Assembly (NCBI RefSeq): GCF_932276165.1
Contig: NC_064011.1
Location: 4,977,501-5,041,500 of the forward strand
From: Plutella xylostella
Lineage: Eukaryota; Arthropoda; Insecta; Lepidoptera; Plutellidae
DNA length: 64,000 bases
Direction: 5' to 3'
Positions 42,128-52,244 of this stretch are shown here, in pieces; the stretch's first letter is position 1, and the number at the start of each line of letters is the position of its first letter. The notes under the pieces are model-generated. The model made no database searches. It worked only from the letters and a program-made list of their open reading frames with translations, and was not told the origin of the DNA. The translations under genes and the position numbers were made by a program.

Positions 42128-43245
42128 GCGTATTTCCATCCAGAGGCCCGTATTGTACCAGTTCATAAGAAAGGAAACTATCGGCCTATTCTATAATTAG
42201 CTCTTTTTCCACATTGTTCGAATCTTTAGTTTGTCCCGTTATAAATATCTAATCATACTAGATCTATGATAAACATAAAGCAGCATGGTTTCCAGCGCGG
42301 TAAGTCTGTGACTACCAACATGGTTGCATTTGTGGCAGACATTGCTGAAAATTTAGTAAAACATATCCAAACCGAAGTCATTTATACCGACTTCAGCAGT
42401 GCCTTTGACATGGTTAGCCACGCGATCTTGTTACGAAAGCTTGGTAGTTACGGTATATGTGGTACGCTTCACTCCTGGTTTTCATCCTGTCTAAAGGATA
42501 GACGGTTGCAAGTGGTTGCGGATGGATGTGAATCAGATCCCTACATATCAACATCTGTGGTACCGCAAGGATCGCACCTCGGCCCAATTCTGTTTTATTA
42601 TTTACTAACGACATTACTAAGCACCTACATAAAACATTGCAGCTGCACAGTCTTTGCAGATGATATGAAAATATATAGACCTGTCGCTGGAAGATGCACG
42701 TCTCATTTAAGAGAATCTTAACAGTTTAAAACAATGGTGTCACCAAAACTATTATGTCCTTGAAAGTATCTAAATGCAACCATATAAATTCACCAAAAAC
42801 ACCAACAAGTTAGAATCTTCGTATTTAATCGGCAGCGGGCATATAAAAGAAGTGACTGAAATTCTAGACTTGGGGCAATACTGGACAGTAAGTTGAGTTT
42901 TGGTGCTCAACTGCTCACTACAACCAAATTGTTGCAAATTCTATGTACAATGTACACAATACCAGAATAGAACGTCTGCAAAAATCATTCACAAGGCATC
43001 TTGCACACAATGAAAAGGGATTTAGTAGATGGAACGACTACAATTCCCGTTTAGAATATTTTAAAATGGTTTCGTTAGAAAATCGTAGGTAGCTAATGGA
43101 TCAAATATTCCTTTGGAAATCATCAACCACCAAATATATAGTCCCGAAGCGCTCGCTTAATATTTTATTCCGTCCCGAGATTAAACCGTCGCCTTCCTCA
43201 TACAACAACTTTCTACATACCTCTGCTAAAAACAAATACCACCCG
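42128..43245 (+). pseudogene. Decayed LINE reverse transcriptase
   Basis: A broken RT: IVPVHKKGNYRPI remnants near 42150, then an open stretch 42266-42721 with QHGFQRGKSVTTNM, IYTDFSSAFDMVSH, VVPQGSHLGPILF and CTVFADDMKIY, followed by frameshifted C-terminal pieces (MDQIFLWKSSTTKYI) to about 43240. Stops and frameshifts throughout. Interrupted or bordered at 43249 by the tail of the next LINE. Confidence 0.8.
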
Positions 43246-43593
43246 ATACTTATTTATTTATTTATTGAATTCTTTATTGCACAAATATAAAAATACATGT
43301 ACAAAAGGTGGGCTTAATGCTAAGAGCATTTTCTACCAGCCAACCTACAGGAGGTGCAGGAAAACACGTACAAAGATGTGCAAAAAAAAAAAAAAAACGA
43401 AAAAGTATGTAAGATGAAAAAACTAAAAACTAAATAGTCACTTAATAATTATCTTAATATATAATAACAATACATTCAAATAATTATATAAATTTATAAA
43501 AGATAATAATAAAATACATATAATATTAGGATACATAAATATAATATATACAAACATATAATAATATAATATCCAGACAGGTATACGAAAATG

Positions 43594-46514
43594 CTATTTA
43601 TTTAAGTTGCTGAGATAATGAGCGCGGGTTAGTCGCTTGAAGATGTGGCGAGAAGGGGCTTCTCTAATATTCTCGGGAAGATTATTCCATAGGCGAACGG
43701 CGGTGACAGCGAAGGAGTTAGACATAAAACCGGAATGGAAAGAGGGCAGTGCTAATAGATGATTATGGGAGGAACGGAGATGACGTGTATGAGTGTCAGA
43801 AAGAAAATCAAACATGGATTTAAGATAGGGAGGAGTATTAGGCTCGTGGAGAACGGAGAAAAGGAGACATAGGATACGAAGATTCCTACGATCACGAATG
43901 GGGAGCCATTTTAGCTGTGAACGGTACTGAGAAACGTGATCATATTTACGTAGCCCAAAAACGAAACGGATACAGGTATTCAATAAGCGTTCAAGCTTAT
44001 TGAGTAGCACTTCGGTCAGATCCAAGTAACACACATCCGCATAGTCTAAGATAGGTAGAAGCAAAGAGTTTACTAAGGCTAGTTTGGTGTGTTGTGGAAG
44101 AAAGTTTTTAAGGCGAAGCATAGAGTGGAGAGAAGCGTAGATTTTGCGGGACACTTTGTCTAACTGTTGCTCCCAACTTAAGTGCTCATCTATGATCAGA
44201 CCAAGATCATTGACAGTTGGAGAGAAAGGTATCACACGACCGTCAAATTGAACTGGTGGAACAGTGGTGTAGTCCAGAGAGGATAGAAGTCTTGAACTTC
44301 CTACAATTATTGCCTGACACTTTTTGGGGTTGACGGAAATGCCAAAATGCTGCGACCACCTTAGTAGGTATCTCATCGAGATCTCCATTCACCGCCGCAA
44401 TGCCAGCATCAAGATCGTCAATTTTAACATGGCTGTAAATCTGCAAGTCATCGGCATACAAGTGGTAGGAGCAATGAAGGCTAGATGTGACGAAATTTAT
44501 AAAAGTAGAAAAAAGTAAGGGGGAGAGAATGCCGCCTTGAGGTACACCAGCAGTCAAGTCAGCCCAGTCTGATACAACAGAAGGCCCGTTACGAATTGCT
44601 TGCTGGCGGCCTCGAAGATAAGAGGAGAACCAGCTGATAGCGGGAACAGAGATCTTGTGACATTCGAGAACGGCAAGTAACAGGTCGTGGTCGACTGCAT
44701 TAAAAGCATTACTGAAGTCGACCAACACCAGAACTGTCACCCGCCGATCCTCCATGGCACATCTGATATCCTCTGTCACTTTAAGCAAAGCCGTGGTCGT
44801 ACTGTGTCCCGAACGAAATCCAGACTGGAAAGGATTGAGGAGACTGCCTTTGGTAAGAAATGTAGTCAGTTGGCGATGTACGACAGATTCTAATATTTTT
44901 GACAGGAAGGGTAATATGGAAATAGGACGGTACTCATTGGGAGCGGAGGGGGCTGGAACTTTGGGAAGAGGAAGGACGTAAGCTTTAAGCCAAAGGTTCG
45001 GGAATTGTCCTGTGGAAAGGGAGTGGTTGACTATGTGGGTTATTGCAGGGAGAAGGATGTCTAGAAGTGTTGTTACCATAATACGCCCTATATTATCATG
45101 ACCGACGGCTTTGGATTTCAGTGATCTTTTTGATCTCGTCCCGCGATGCTGGTGAAAATTCAAAGGAATCGATGTCTGGCGTGGCAATTATAGTATTCTT
45201 GATAATATTTAATGACAAACTCTTAGTAAGGGGATCAAGTGAGGGAACTGTGGTAAAATGGAGGTTGAGGTCATTAATATCAAACGGTATTTGAACATCT
45301 TGACTAGGAGGTTTTCCCACGCCAAGAGTCCTGAGGAATTTCCAAATCCCTGCAGGAGTAGAAAGTTCGATTTGTTCCAGGATATATCGGCGTTTAGCGT
45401 TCCTACACAGCTTGTTACACCGATTCCTTGCAGCTTTACAGACAGACCAATTTTCATCGGTCCGATGTCTTTTGAATTGACGAAAAAGACGGTCGCGATG
45501 AGCCATAGCCTTGCGGACAGTGTCGGTGAGCCAAGGCGTAGGTCGGTGTTTCAATTTGACAGGTCGGACCGGGGCGTGCTTGTCGAAAATGTGGAGTATG
45601 TTAGAGCATAAGAATGCAACCTTGTCGTCGACGCTGGGTAGGTCCTGCATGTCACTCCATTGTACCAGCGACGCATCGTGCCTAAGCTTCTCCACGTCCA
45701 TCTTCGCAAAACTCCTTTGGAGTAAGACCACTGGTTTCGCTTTTGGGATACGCAATTTGTATGAACAAAAAAGAAGGTCGTGCCTAGAAAAACCGGGGGC
45801 GAGATGCTGGCCATGAGTGGCAATAAGTGAGTCATCGGAGGAGAGGATTAAGTCGATTAGTGTGTCTGAGGTGTTAGAGTGATGGGTAGCCATTAACGGC
45901 AAGACTTTTAAATTGACAGAATCGACGATTGAGAGAAATTTACGGGAACGGGAGTCAGAAACAAGTAGATCGGTGTTGAAATCACCCATGATTAAGTGAT
46001 GAGAATAGTTAGAAACATGAGTTTCGAAAACCGACTCCAAGGAAGAAAAATAATTGTTGGTGGGGGGACAATAGACCACGCCAAGAAGGACTTTGCAACC
46101 AAGATTGAGTTCAAGGAGCAGGTATTCCGCGGGAGCATTACGAGCCGGAGATTGAGCTAAAACCTTATACGGAATGTTACTTTTCAGGTAGATGGCAACT
46201 CCGCCACCTCTGCACCCCTCACGATCATTCCGAACTAGAATGTAGCCCGGTAAACAGTAAGAAGTGGAGGGTAAGGTTGATTTAAGCCAACTCTCCGATA
46301 CTAAGATGGCGTGAGAGGCACCACTTGAAAAGGTGTCGAGGAGCTCGCTGTAATGCGCGGGTATGCTCTGAGCGTTAATGTGACAAACATTAAGTTGTTT
46401 GGAATGAGGCGCAAAATCCTTAGCTAAAATTTCACCCAACGTCAGATCATCATCAGCGCTCAAATAAGATAACGAGGAGTCAGCCGACGCGAAAGAGTCA
46501 TCATCGACAGACAT
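43594..46514 (-). pseudogene. LINE ORF2: endonuclease and reverse transcriptase, two frameshifts
   Basis: First part, 46514 to about 45115: endonuclease with VCHINAQSIPAHYSEL, ILVSESWL, MGDFNTDLL and SRHDLLFCSY. Frame changes near 45115-45125. Second part to about 44380: RT with SKAVGHDNIG, PLPKVPAPSAPNEYRPISIL, LVDFSNAFNAVDHDLL, GVPQGGILSPLLF and YADDLQIYS. Frame changes again near 44380. Third part to 43594: thumb and C-terminal region (FGISVNPKKCQAIIVGSSR, LRKYDHVSQYRSQLKWLPI). Domain order is complete, and only two one- or two-base indels separate it from an open frame. Confidence 0.85.
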
Positions 46515-47082
46515 AAAATATAAAAATATATGATAAATTAATATATAACTATATATAATATAAATACTATAAAATAAGATATAAAATATAATATATTTTA
46601 ACTATCAAGTGACGTGACTGAAAAACTAACTGTAAGCTAAAATGAACAATTAGCCTGCACGCTCCTGCTGGCTGAAAAGTAACTTTAGTTAATAACAATA
46701 AACAAACCAATGAATTAACAAAATGATGTACCGGAATGCAAAAGTCAACATCAAACAAATGCCCATCTAAAATTAACAGCGTTTTTGGTACAGACTGAAG
46801 AGAGAGAAAAAAAAAACTTATAAAAAACGCAAACAACACAATTAAAATCTCAGAATAATAACAGTTACAATCTAACGACAACTTATTTTGGAACGTAACA
46901 AAAAAAAAAAAAAAGTTGACAGATTAACTTGACAATCTTGACATTGACACATCACGTTAAATTGATAATGACAGTCACAAAACGAAAAGTTGCAAAGAGT
47001 ATTGTGGGCACTTAACAAAAAACAAAAACTATCAGTACCTTCGAGGTCGAGAAAAAGAATTAAATTACGTAACAGCGAAGAA

Positions 47083-47907
47083 TCACCGCTTCTCCCTGGA
47101 TGCAGTGGACCCTGCAGTCTTACTTCTGGTCGCAGGCGCAGTCGCACCACCAACACGACCTTTAGGCGGAGTGACCTTGCCTTGACTGCCCACCTGCTTC
47201 GCAGAGGGCCCCTTCACTGTCTCCTTGGCCTTCGGGGTGACGGCGGGGTGCTTCTTGCACAGCTCGTCCAGCGCCGCCTCGGTCACCACCTTGACCCGGC
47301 TGTCGTCGGGCAACTTCACCATGACGGCGCCACTCCTCGTCCAGCAGCTGCTGACTCCGAAGTGCCGGCGCGCGCGCATGAAGATGCGCTGCCGCGGCTT
47401 CGTCAGGAACTCGCCGACGACCACTGGAGTTGCCTTGAGCTTCGTCTTGCTGTTCCACAGTTGAGACTTAGTGGCTAGACTGGCAAGTCTAACCAAAATC
47501 GGCCTTGTGGCATCAGGACGACGGGCACCAAGCCTGACACACTGCACCATGGAGCTTCTGTTGAATTCCGAGATCCCCATGAGAGAGACCACAGTGTCGC
47601 AGATCAATGCAGAGGGATCATCATTGTCTTCCTCCTTGATGCCTGTGAAGAGGAGGACATTCCGACGGGTCTGGCAATCCATCTCATCGACTTGAGTGGC
47701 GACACTGAGGATCTGTTCCTGCAGCAGGCGCAGCATGGGCAGCACGGACTCCTTGAAGCTGATGTAGTCCCGCGTGAGCTCCTCGAGGTCCAGCTTCTTG
47801 GAGGATGTACTGATGCTCCCGAGTCTCCTCTCAAAATCTTCCATTCGAGCAGCCATTGTTCTTTCAAGCGTCATCTGGGTTTCATGTAGTGCTTGAGAGG
47901 TCATCAT
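47083..47907 (-). CDS. LINE ORF1 RNA-binding protein
   Basis: 274-codon intact ORF. The N-terminal 110 residues are a predicted coiled coil (ERTMAARMEDFERRLGSIST onward). An RRM-like segment follows with RRNVLLFTGIKEEDND and ILVRLASLATKSQLW, then a basic tail rich in Lys, Thr and Pro. This layout matches L1-type ORF1 proteins that coat LINE RNA. It ends about 570 bp before the ORF2 start at 46514. Confidence 0.75.
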   Translation of the reverse strand: MMTSQALHETQMTLERTMAARMEDFERRLGSISTSSKKLDLEELTRDYISFKESVLPMLRLLQEQILSVATQVDEMDCQTRRNVLLFTGIKEEDNDDPSALICDTVVSLMGISEFNRSSMVQCVRLGARRPDATRPILVRLASLATKSQLWNSKTKLKATPVVVGEFLTKPRQRIFMRARRHFGVSSCWTRSGAVMVKLPDDSRVKVVTEAALDELCKKHPAVTPKAKETVKGPSAKQVGSQGKVTPPKGRVGGATAPATRSKTAGSTASREKR

Positions 47908-47995
47908 TATGTTGTGATTTGTGATATTATAATTATGAAAGTTGTAGTGGGTTCAAAGGTCAACCAGCAGGTGGGTGTGCAAATACTATTAATGC

Positions 47996-48290
47996 ATAGA
48001 CCAAACAATTGTATAACAATTTTTGACCGAATTTGTATATATTGTGATCAATAAATTTTAATAATTTTTGATTTAAAGTTAATTAATTAATAGTTATTAA
48101 TTAAAGATTAAAAGACAAGTGTTGACTTTTTTTGCACATACCCCCAAAAAAAAAAGTATATAGTAAGATACTTCCCGGTATACCGTATGTTATTGGGGTA
48201 CAATAGGATAAACGCAATACTTCACGAAAAAATATAAATATTGACGTTTATCATGATTCTCTCGGCTCATAAAAGAATAAATTACTGGAC
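47996..48290. other. AT-rich spacer between two LINEs
   Basis: AT-rich with runs such as AATAAATTTTAATAATTTTT. No gene seen. May include the 3' UTR remnant of the decayed LINE at 42-43 kb. Confidence 0.35.
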
Positions 48291-51200
48291 GCCCTATCAT
48301 CAGCCAATAATCATCCACTGCTGGACATAGGCCTCTCCCAAGGAGCGCCACAACACTCGGTCCTCGGCCTTCCTCATCCAACCACTACCCGCCACCCGCC
48401 TATGGTCGTCAGTCCAGCGGGCAGGAGGGCGTCCCACGCTGCGTTTGCCTGTTCGTGGTCTCCACTCGAGAACTCGTCTACCCCAACGGTTATCGGTTCT
48501 TCGGCAGATATGACCAGCCCACTGCCACTTCAGCTTGCATATTTTGACAGCTATGTCGGTAACCTTAGTCCTCTGACGGATAACCTCATTTCTGATACGA
48601 TCCATCAGAGAAACCCCAAGCATAGCTCTCTCCATAGCACGCTGAGTGACTTTAAATCGGTGGACCAGTCCTACCGTCAGTGTCCACGTCTCTGCACCAT
48701 ACGTCATCACTGGCAGGACGCACTGGTTGAAGACTTTTGTCTTCAGGCTCTGAGGAATGGCCGAGGAGAATATGTGACGAAGTTTCCCGAATGCAGCCCA
48801 ACCCAGTTGGATGCGCCTTGCAGCCTCCTTGAAGTTGCTTCTGCCTAGCCGAATAGTCTGCCCGAGGTAGACATATTCTTGCACAACTTCGAGTGTTGCC
48901 TCACCAACGGCGACCGGCTCCGGTTTGATGTAAGCATTGTACATGACTTTCGTCTTGTCCAAGTTCATTCCGAGGCCTACACGTCGGGAAGCAGCATTTA
49001 GGCCACTTAGCATCCAGCTGAGTTCCTGCAGAGATTCTGCCATAATAACGATGTCGTCCGCGAAGCGGAGGTGTGACATGTACTCGCCATTTATACATAT
49101 GCCATGTCCTTTCCAGTCCAACGTCTTAAAGACATCTTCCAATGCATTGGTGAACAGTTTCAGAGATATTACATCCCCCTGTCTCACTCCACGTTGCAGT
49201 TGGATAGGTCTTGTCTTGTGGTCCTGTACTTGGACAGTCATAGTAGCGGCATTGTACAGACATCCCAACACCTCGATATAGCGCCAATCGATTTGGCATC
49301 TCTGCAAGGATTCCAAAACTGCCCAGGTCTCGATGGAGTCGAAGGCTTTTTCATAGTCCACAAAGGCTAGACACAGAGGCTGATTATACTCTTCGGTCTT
49401 CTGTATAATCTGCCTTACTGTGTGGATGTGGTCTATTGTACTAAAGCCTTTTCGAAACCCAGCCTGCTCTGGGGGCTGAAACTCGTCTAACTTTTGGGCA
49501 AGACGGTTCGTGATAACCCTTGAGAACAGCTTGTATACATGGCTTAAAAGCGAGATCGGTCTATAGTTCTTCAGAAGGGTTTTGTCACCCTTCTTAAAGA
49601 ACAATACCACGACGCTCTCAGACCATGCCTCCGGTGTAATGCCATTGTGAAGAACCGAATTGAAGAGCCTCTGGAGCTGTTCGAGGATTGCAATACCTCC
49701 AGCTTTCAGAAGCTCTGTAGTAATTCCGTCTTCACCCGGAGCCTTGTTGTTTTTAAGCTGCTCAAGGGCTATCCTAATCTCACCTATGTCGACGTCAGTG
49801 ATGTCGTCAGTGTAGTGGCGTATTAGTGGCGCTCTGGAATCGGTAAGCTGCGCCACACACTTCTGCGCGTGTGAAGCATAAAGTTGTCCGTAAAAACCTT
49901 CGATTTCGGCAAGAACCTCCGGCTTAGAGGCAACGATATTACCATCTGCAGACCTCAACTTCGTCAAGTGGCTTCTCCCAAGTTGCTGAACGAAGACTTT
50001 TGACCCCCGATTTTGCTCAATTGCTGCTTCTATGGCGCGTGTGTTGGAGCGACGGAGATCTCTTCGTATCAGCTTCTTTATACGCTTGTTGAGTACCCGT
50101 AGTTCTGACGAAGTGTCACCTGCCGACGGAAATTCGCGCCTCTGCCTCATAAGCTCGAGTGTCTCGCTTGAAAGTTTAGACTCCTTGCTTTTGCTTCTCA
50201 CGCTAAAATGTCTGTGGCCCACCTCACGAAGAGCCTTCACTATTTGGATTGTATCCGCGTCAATATCCGTAGTGGTTTCCAGCGATTCGAATCGGCTCTG
50301 TAGTTCTCTCTGGAAGCTGGTGTTGCCAGCTCTAATTTGGTGTAGTGTGGGACGAAGGGTCGACTTCACCAGACGTCTCCTCTCCAGCTTGAAGTTAATA
50401 TTCAGAGTACCTCGGAGAAGTCGGTGATCACTCCCAGTTTTAAACCTATTGATCACTGAGACATCTCTGAATATGTGCCGCTTGTCAGTCATAATGAAGT
50501 CGATTTCGTTTTTCGTCCTACCATCGGGGCTTGCCCATGTCCACTTCCTCTGGGGCTGTTTCTCAAAGAAAGAATTCATCAAGTACAGCCCCTCCCTTTC
50601 GAGGAAGTCAACAAGCATTTGCCCTCTCTGGTTTCTGCTACCAAAGCCATGAGGTCCTACCCTCGATTCGTCGCATTCTTGTACTCCCACTTTGGCGTTG
50701 AAGTCCCCCATCACAACGGTGTATTGGGTCTTAGCAGTACACTTGATAGCTCTAGAGATATCTACGTATACTGCTTCGACTTCTGTGTCAGAGTATGCCG
50801 AGGTTGGTGCATATACCTGTACGACCTTCAAGGAATACCTCTCAGTTAGTTTTAGTACTAGGTACGCTACCCGATTCAACACACTGCTGATCTCCACTAC
50901 GTTGTTGACAAGGGTCTTGTTGACGAGGAATCCTACGCCACCTTGGGACAGTTGGTCGCCCTCGCGATGGTAGAGCATGTGGCCGGACTCCAGGGTCATC
51001 GTGTCCTCGCCCTCTCTATGGACTTCTGATAGCCCTAAGATGTCCCATTTTATTTTGCTAAGCTCTACCTCGAGTTCTACCATCTTCTCGTCGTCTCTCA
51101 GTGTCCGTGCGTTGTATGTCGCCAGTTGTAGTCGTTGATGGCAGCCATTCGTAACCCGGGGATTCTTCGCACCCCCTGCCCTACCGTTACCTAGGCCGCT

Positions 51201-51500
51201 GCCGTAGTCAGGAATAGTAGGGCTGCCGGGAACTGGGGGCCGGGGCTTTGGGTGTGACTCCATGGAGGATTTTGCCATAATCACCACGCTTGGCAATGCG
51301 GGTTGGTGATCGCAGGGCTACACTTTTCGTACCGGTGACGCTGCTGCCCATCGCCGGCCTATGGGATTTAGTGTAGTTGTTTTTGGATGGTTATACCGCC
51401 ATCATCCGGTCGCCAGAGCCTCGTCTGTTATTTAGCAGGGTGCACCACGGGCAGGTGAGGTTGGCAATTGGTTCATTCGGATGTTTAGAACCCTTACACC
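48291..51500 (-). mobile_element. RTE-clade LINE, apparently full length
   Basis: Minus-orientation element with one intact ORF, a GC-rich leader upstream (to about 51500) and a 3' end GGCTGATGATAGGG directly at the stop codon, as in RTE elements with TGA-type tails. Other 3' fragments of the family lie at 21.0, 23.1 and 62.5 kb. Confidence 0.85.
48300..51296 (-). CDS. RTE endonuclease-reverse transcriptase, intact (998 aa)
   Basis: Endonuclease with ATYNARTLRDDEKMVELE (about residue 57), GLSEVHREGED, VVMGDFNAKVG and SDHRLLRG to about 300. Linker of basic helices. RT from NNKAPGEDGITTELLK (about 515) through NYRPISLLSHVYKLFSR, FVDYEKAFDSIE and GVRQGDVISLKLF to the catalytic FADDIVIMAES (about 745). 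C-terminal domain ends with QWAGHICRRTDNRWG and VLWRSLGEAY. No stop or frameshift, so the protein may be functional. In related copies this position usually reads GDVISPKLF; Leu here is a possible defect. Host databases often mislabel such ORFs craniofacial development protein 2-like. Confidence 0.93.
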   Translation of the reverse strand: MPSVVIMAKSSMESHPKPRPPVPGSPTIPDYGSGLGNGRAGGAKNPRVTNGCHQRLQLATYNARTLRDDEKMVELEVELSKIKWDILGLSEVHREGEDTMTLESGHMLYHREGDQLSQGGVGFLVNKTLVNNVVEISSVLNRVAYLVLKLTERYSLKVVQVYAPTSAYSDTEVEAVYVDISRAIKCTAKTQYTVVMGDFNAKVGVQECDESRVGPHGFGSRNQRGQMLVDFLEREGLYLMNSFFEKQPQRKWTWASPDGRTKNEIDFIMTDKRHIFRDVSVINRFKTGSDHRLLRGTLNINFKLERRRLVKSTLRPTLHQIRAGNTSFQRELQSRFESLETTTDIDADTIQIVKALREVGHRHFSVRSKSKESKLSSETLELMRQRREFPSAGDTSSELRVLNKRIKKLIRRDLRRSNTRAIEAAIEQNRGSKVFVQQLGRSHLTKLRSADGNIVASKPEVLAEIEGFYGQLYASHAQKCVAQLTDSRAPLIRHYTDDITDVDIGEIRIALEQLKNNKAPGEDGITTELLKAGGIAILEQLQRLFNSVLHNGITPEAWSESVVVLFFKKGDKTLLKNYRPISLLSHVYKLFSRVITNRLAQKLDEFQPPEQAGFRKGFSTIDHIHTVRQIIQKTEEYNQPLCLAFVDYEKAFDSIETWAVLESLQRCQIDWRYIEVLGCLYNAATMTVQVQDHKTRPIQLQRGVRQGDVISLKLFTNALEDVFKTLDWKGHGICINGEYMSHLRFADDIVIMAESLQELSWMLSGLNAASRRVGLGMNLDKTKVMYNAYIKPEPVAVGEATLEVVQEYVYLGQTIRLGRSNFKEAARRIQLGWAAFGKLRHIFSSAIPQSLKTKVFNQCVLPVMTYGAETWTLTVGLVHRFKVTQRAMERAMLGVSLMDRIRNEVIRQRTKVTDIAVKICKLKWQWAGHICRRTDNRWGRRVLEWRPRTGKRSVGRPPARWTDDHRRVAGSGWMRKAEDRVLWRSLGEAYVQQWMIIG

Positions 51501-51551
51501 CCTACATTTAGGTTAATTAGGTTTAGTTTTTTTTTTCATTTTATCTACTTA

Positions 51552-51702
51552 CTAGCTGTTCCCGCGCGCTTCGCTTCGCCTTAAAAAGTTTTCCCGTGGG
51601 AATTCCGGGATAAAAAGTAGCCTATGTTCTTTCCCAGGGTCTAGACCGTATGTATACCAAATTTCATTCAAATCCGTTCAGTAGTTTTGGCGTGAAAGAG
51701 TA

Positions 51703-51753
<51 letters not shown>

Positions 51754-51786
51754 CAGTTACTTTCACATTTATAATATTAGTTAGGA
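51552..51786 (-). mobile_element. Helitron-like short element, copy I
   Basis: CTAG after A, GTTCCCGCGCGCTTCGC, conserved body, long CAGA tract, ending AGTTAGGA before T. Full length, in the short gap between two LINEs. Confidence 0.7.
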
Positions 51787-52244
51787 TTAGGATAGTTGCA
51801 TGTTAGTTTAAGTCAGCTGTTGTGAATATAAAAATGCCGTGTTCACCAATAATTGGGTTACGGACGTGCACAATTCTTGTATAAAATAATATTAAAACAT
51901 GTAATATGTATGCTATCCGTTTGGTGTAACCGTATATCATCATCATTATCATCATTGGCCACACCAATTCCGGGTTTGATTTTGGAGTTTTCCTTCTCCT
52001 AGACGGTTGCAGACCAATGCTTAGGGGCCGTCACCCCTGCTGCTTGGTTGGGGACTGCTTATTTAATTCGCAGTTGGCTACTATATCTAGTAGTCGTTCA
52101 CCATCCACCACCTGTGACCCCGACGATAGCCTACAGCACAGCCACGTCTGTGGAGAGGGCACTTCACCCACGTCAGCTTAGCTGCGTGGAAAACAACACG
52201 GGGAGTGGCAGTGACCGGTTTTAAGTCCGCACACATGGGCGTAA

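Larger units (their letters stand above)
43249..47995 (-). mobile_element. Near-full-length CR1/jockey-group LINE
   Basis: 4.7 kb in minus orientation: ORF1 (47907-47083), ORF2 pieces (46514-43594), a 3' UTR with AATAAAG and an AAATAAATAAATAAGT tail at 43249. Two small frameshifts break ORF2. Its 3' end is reused by the fragments at 14.2 and 29.1 kb. The clade (CR1/Daphne-like) is a guess from the tail and ORF1 type. Confidence 0.85.
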
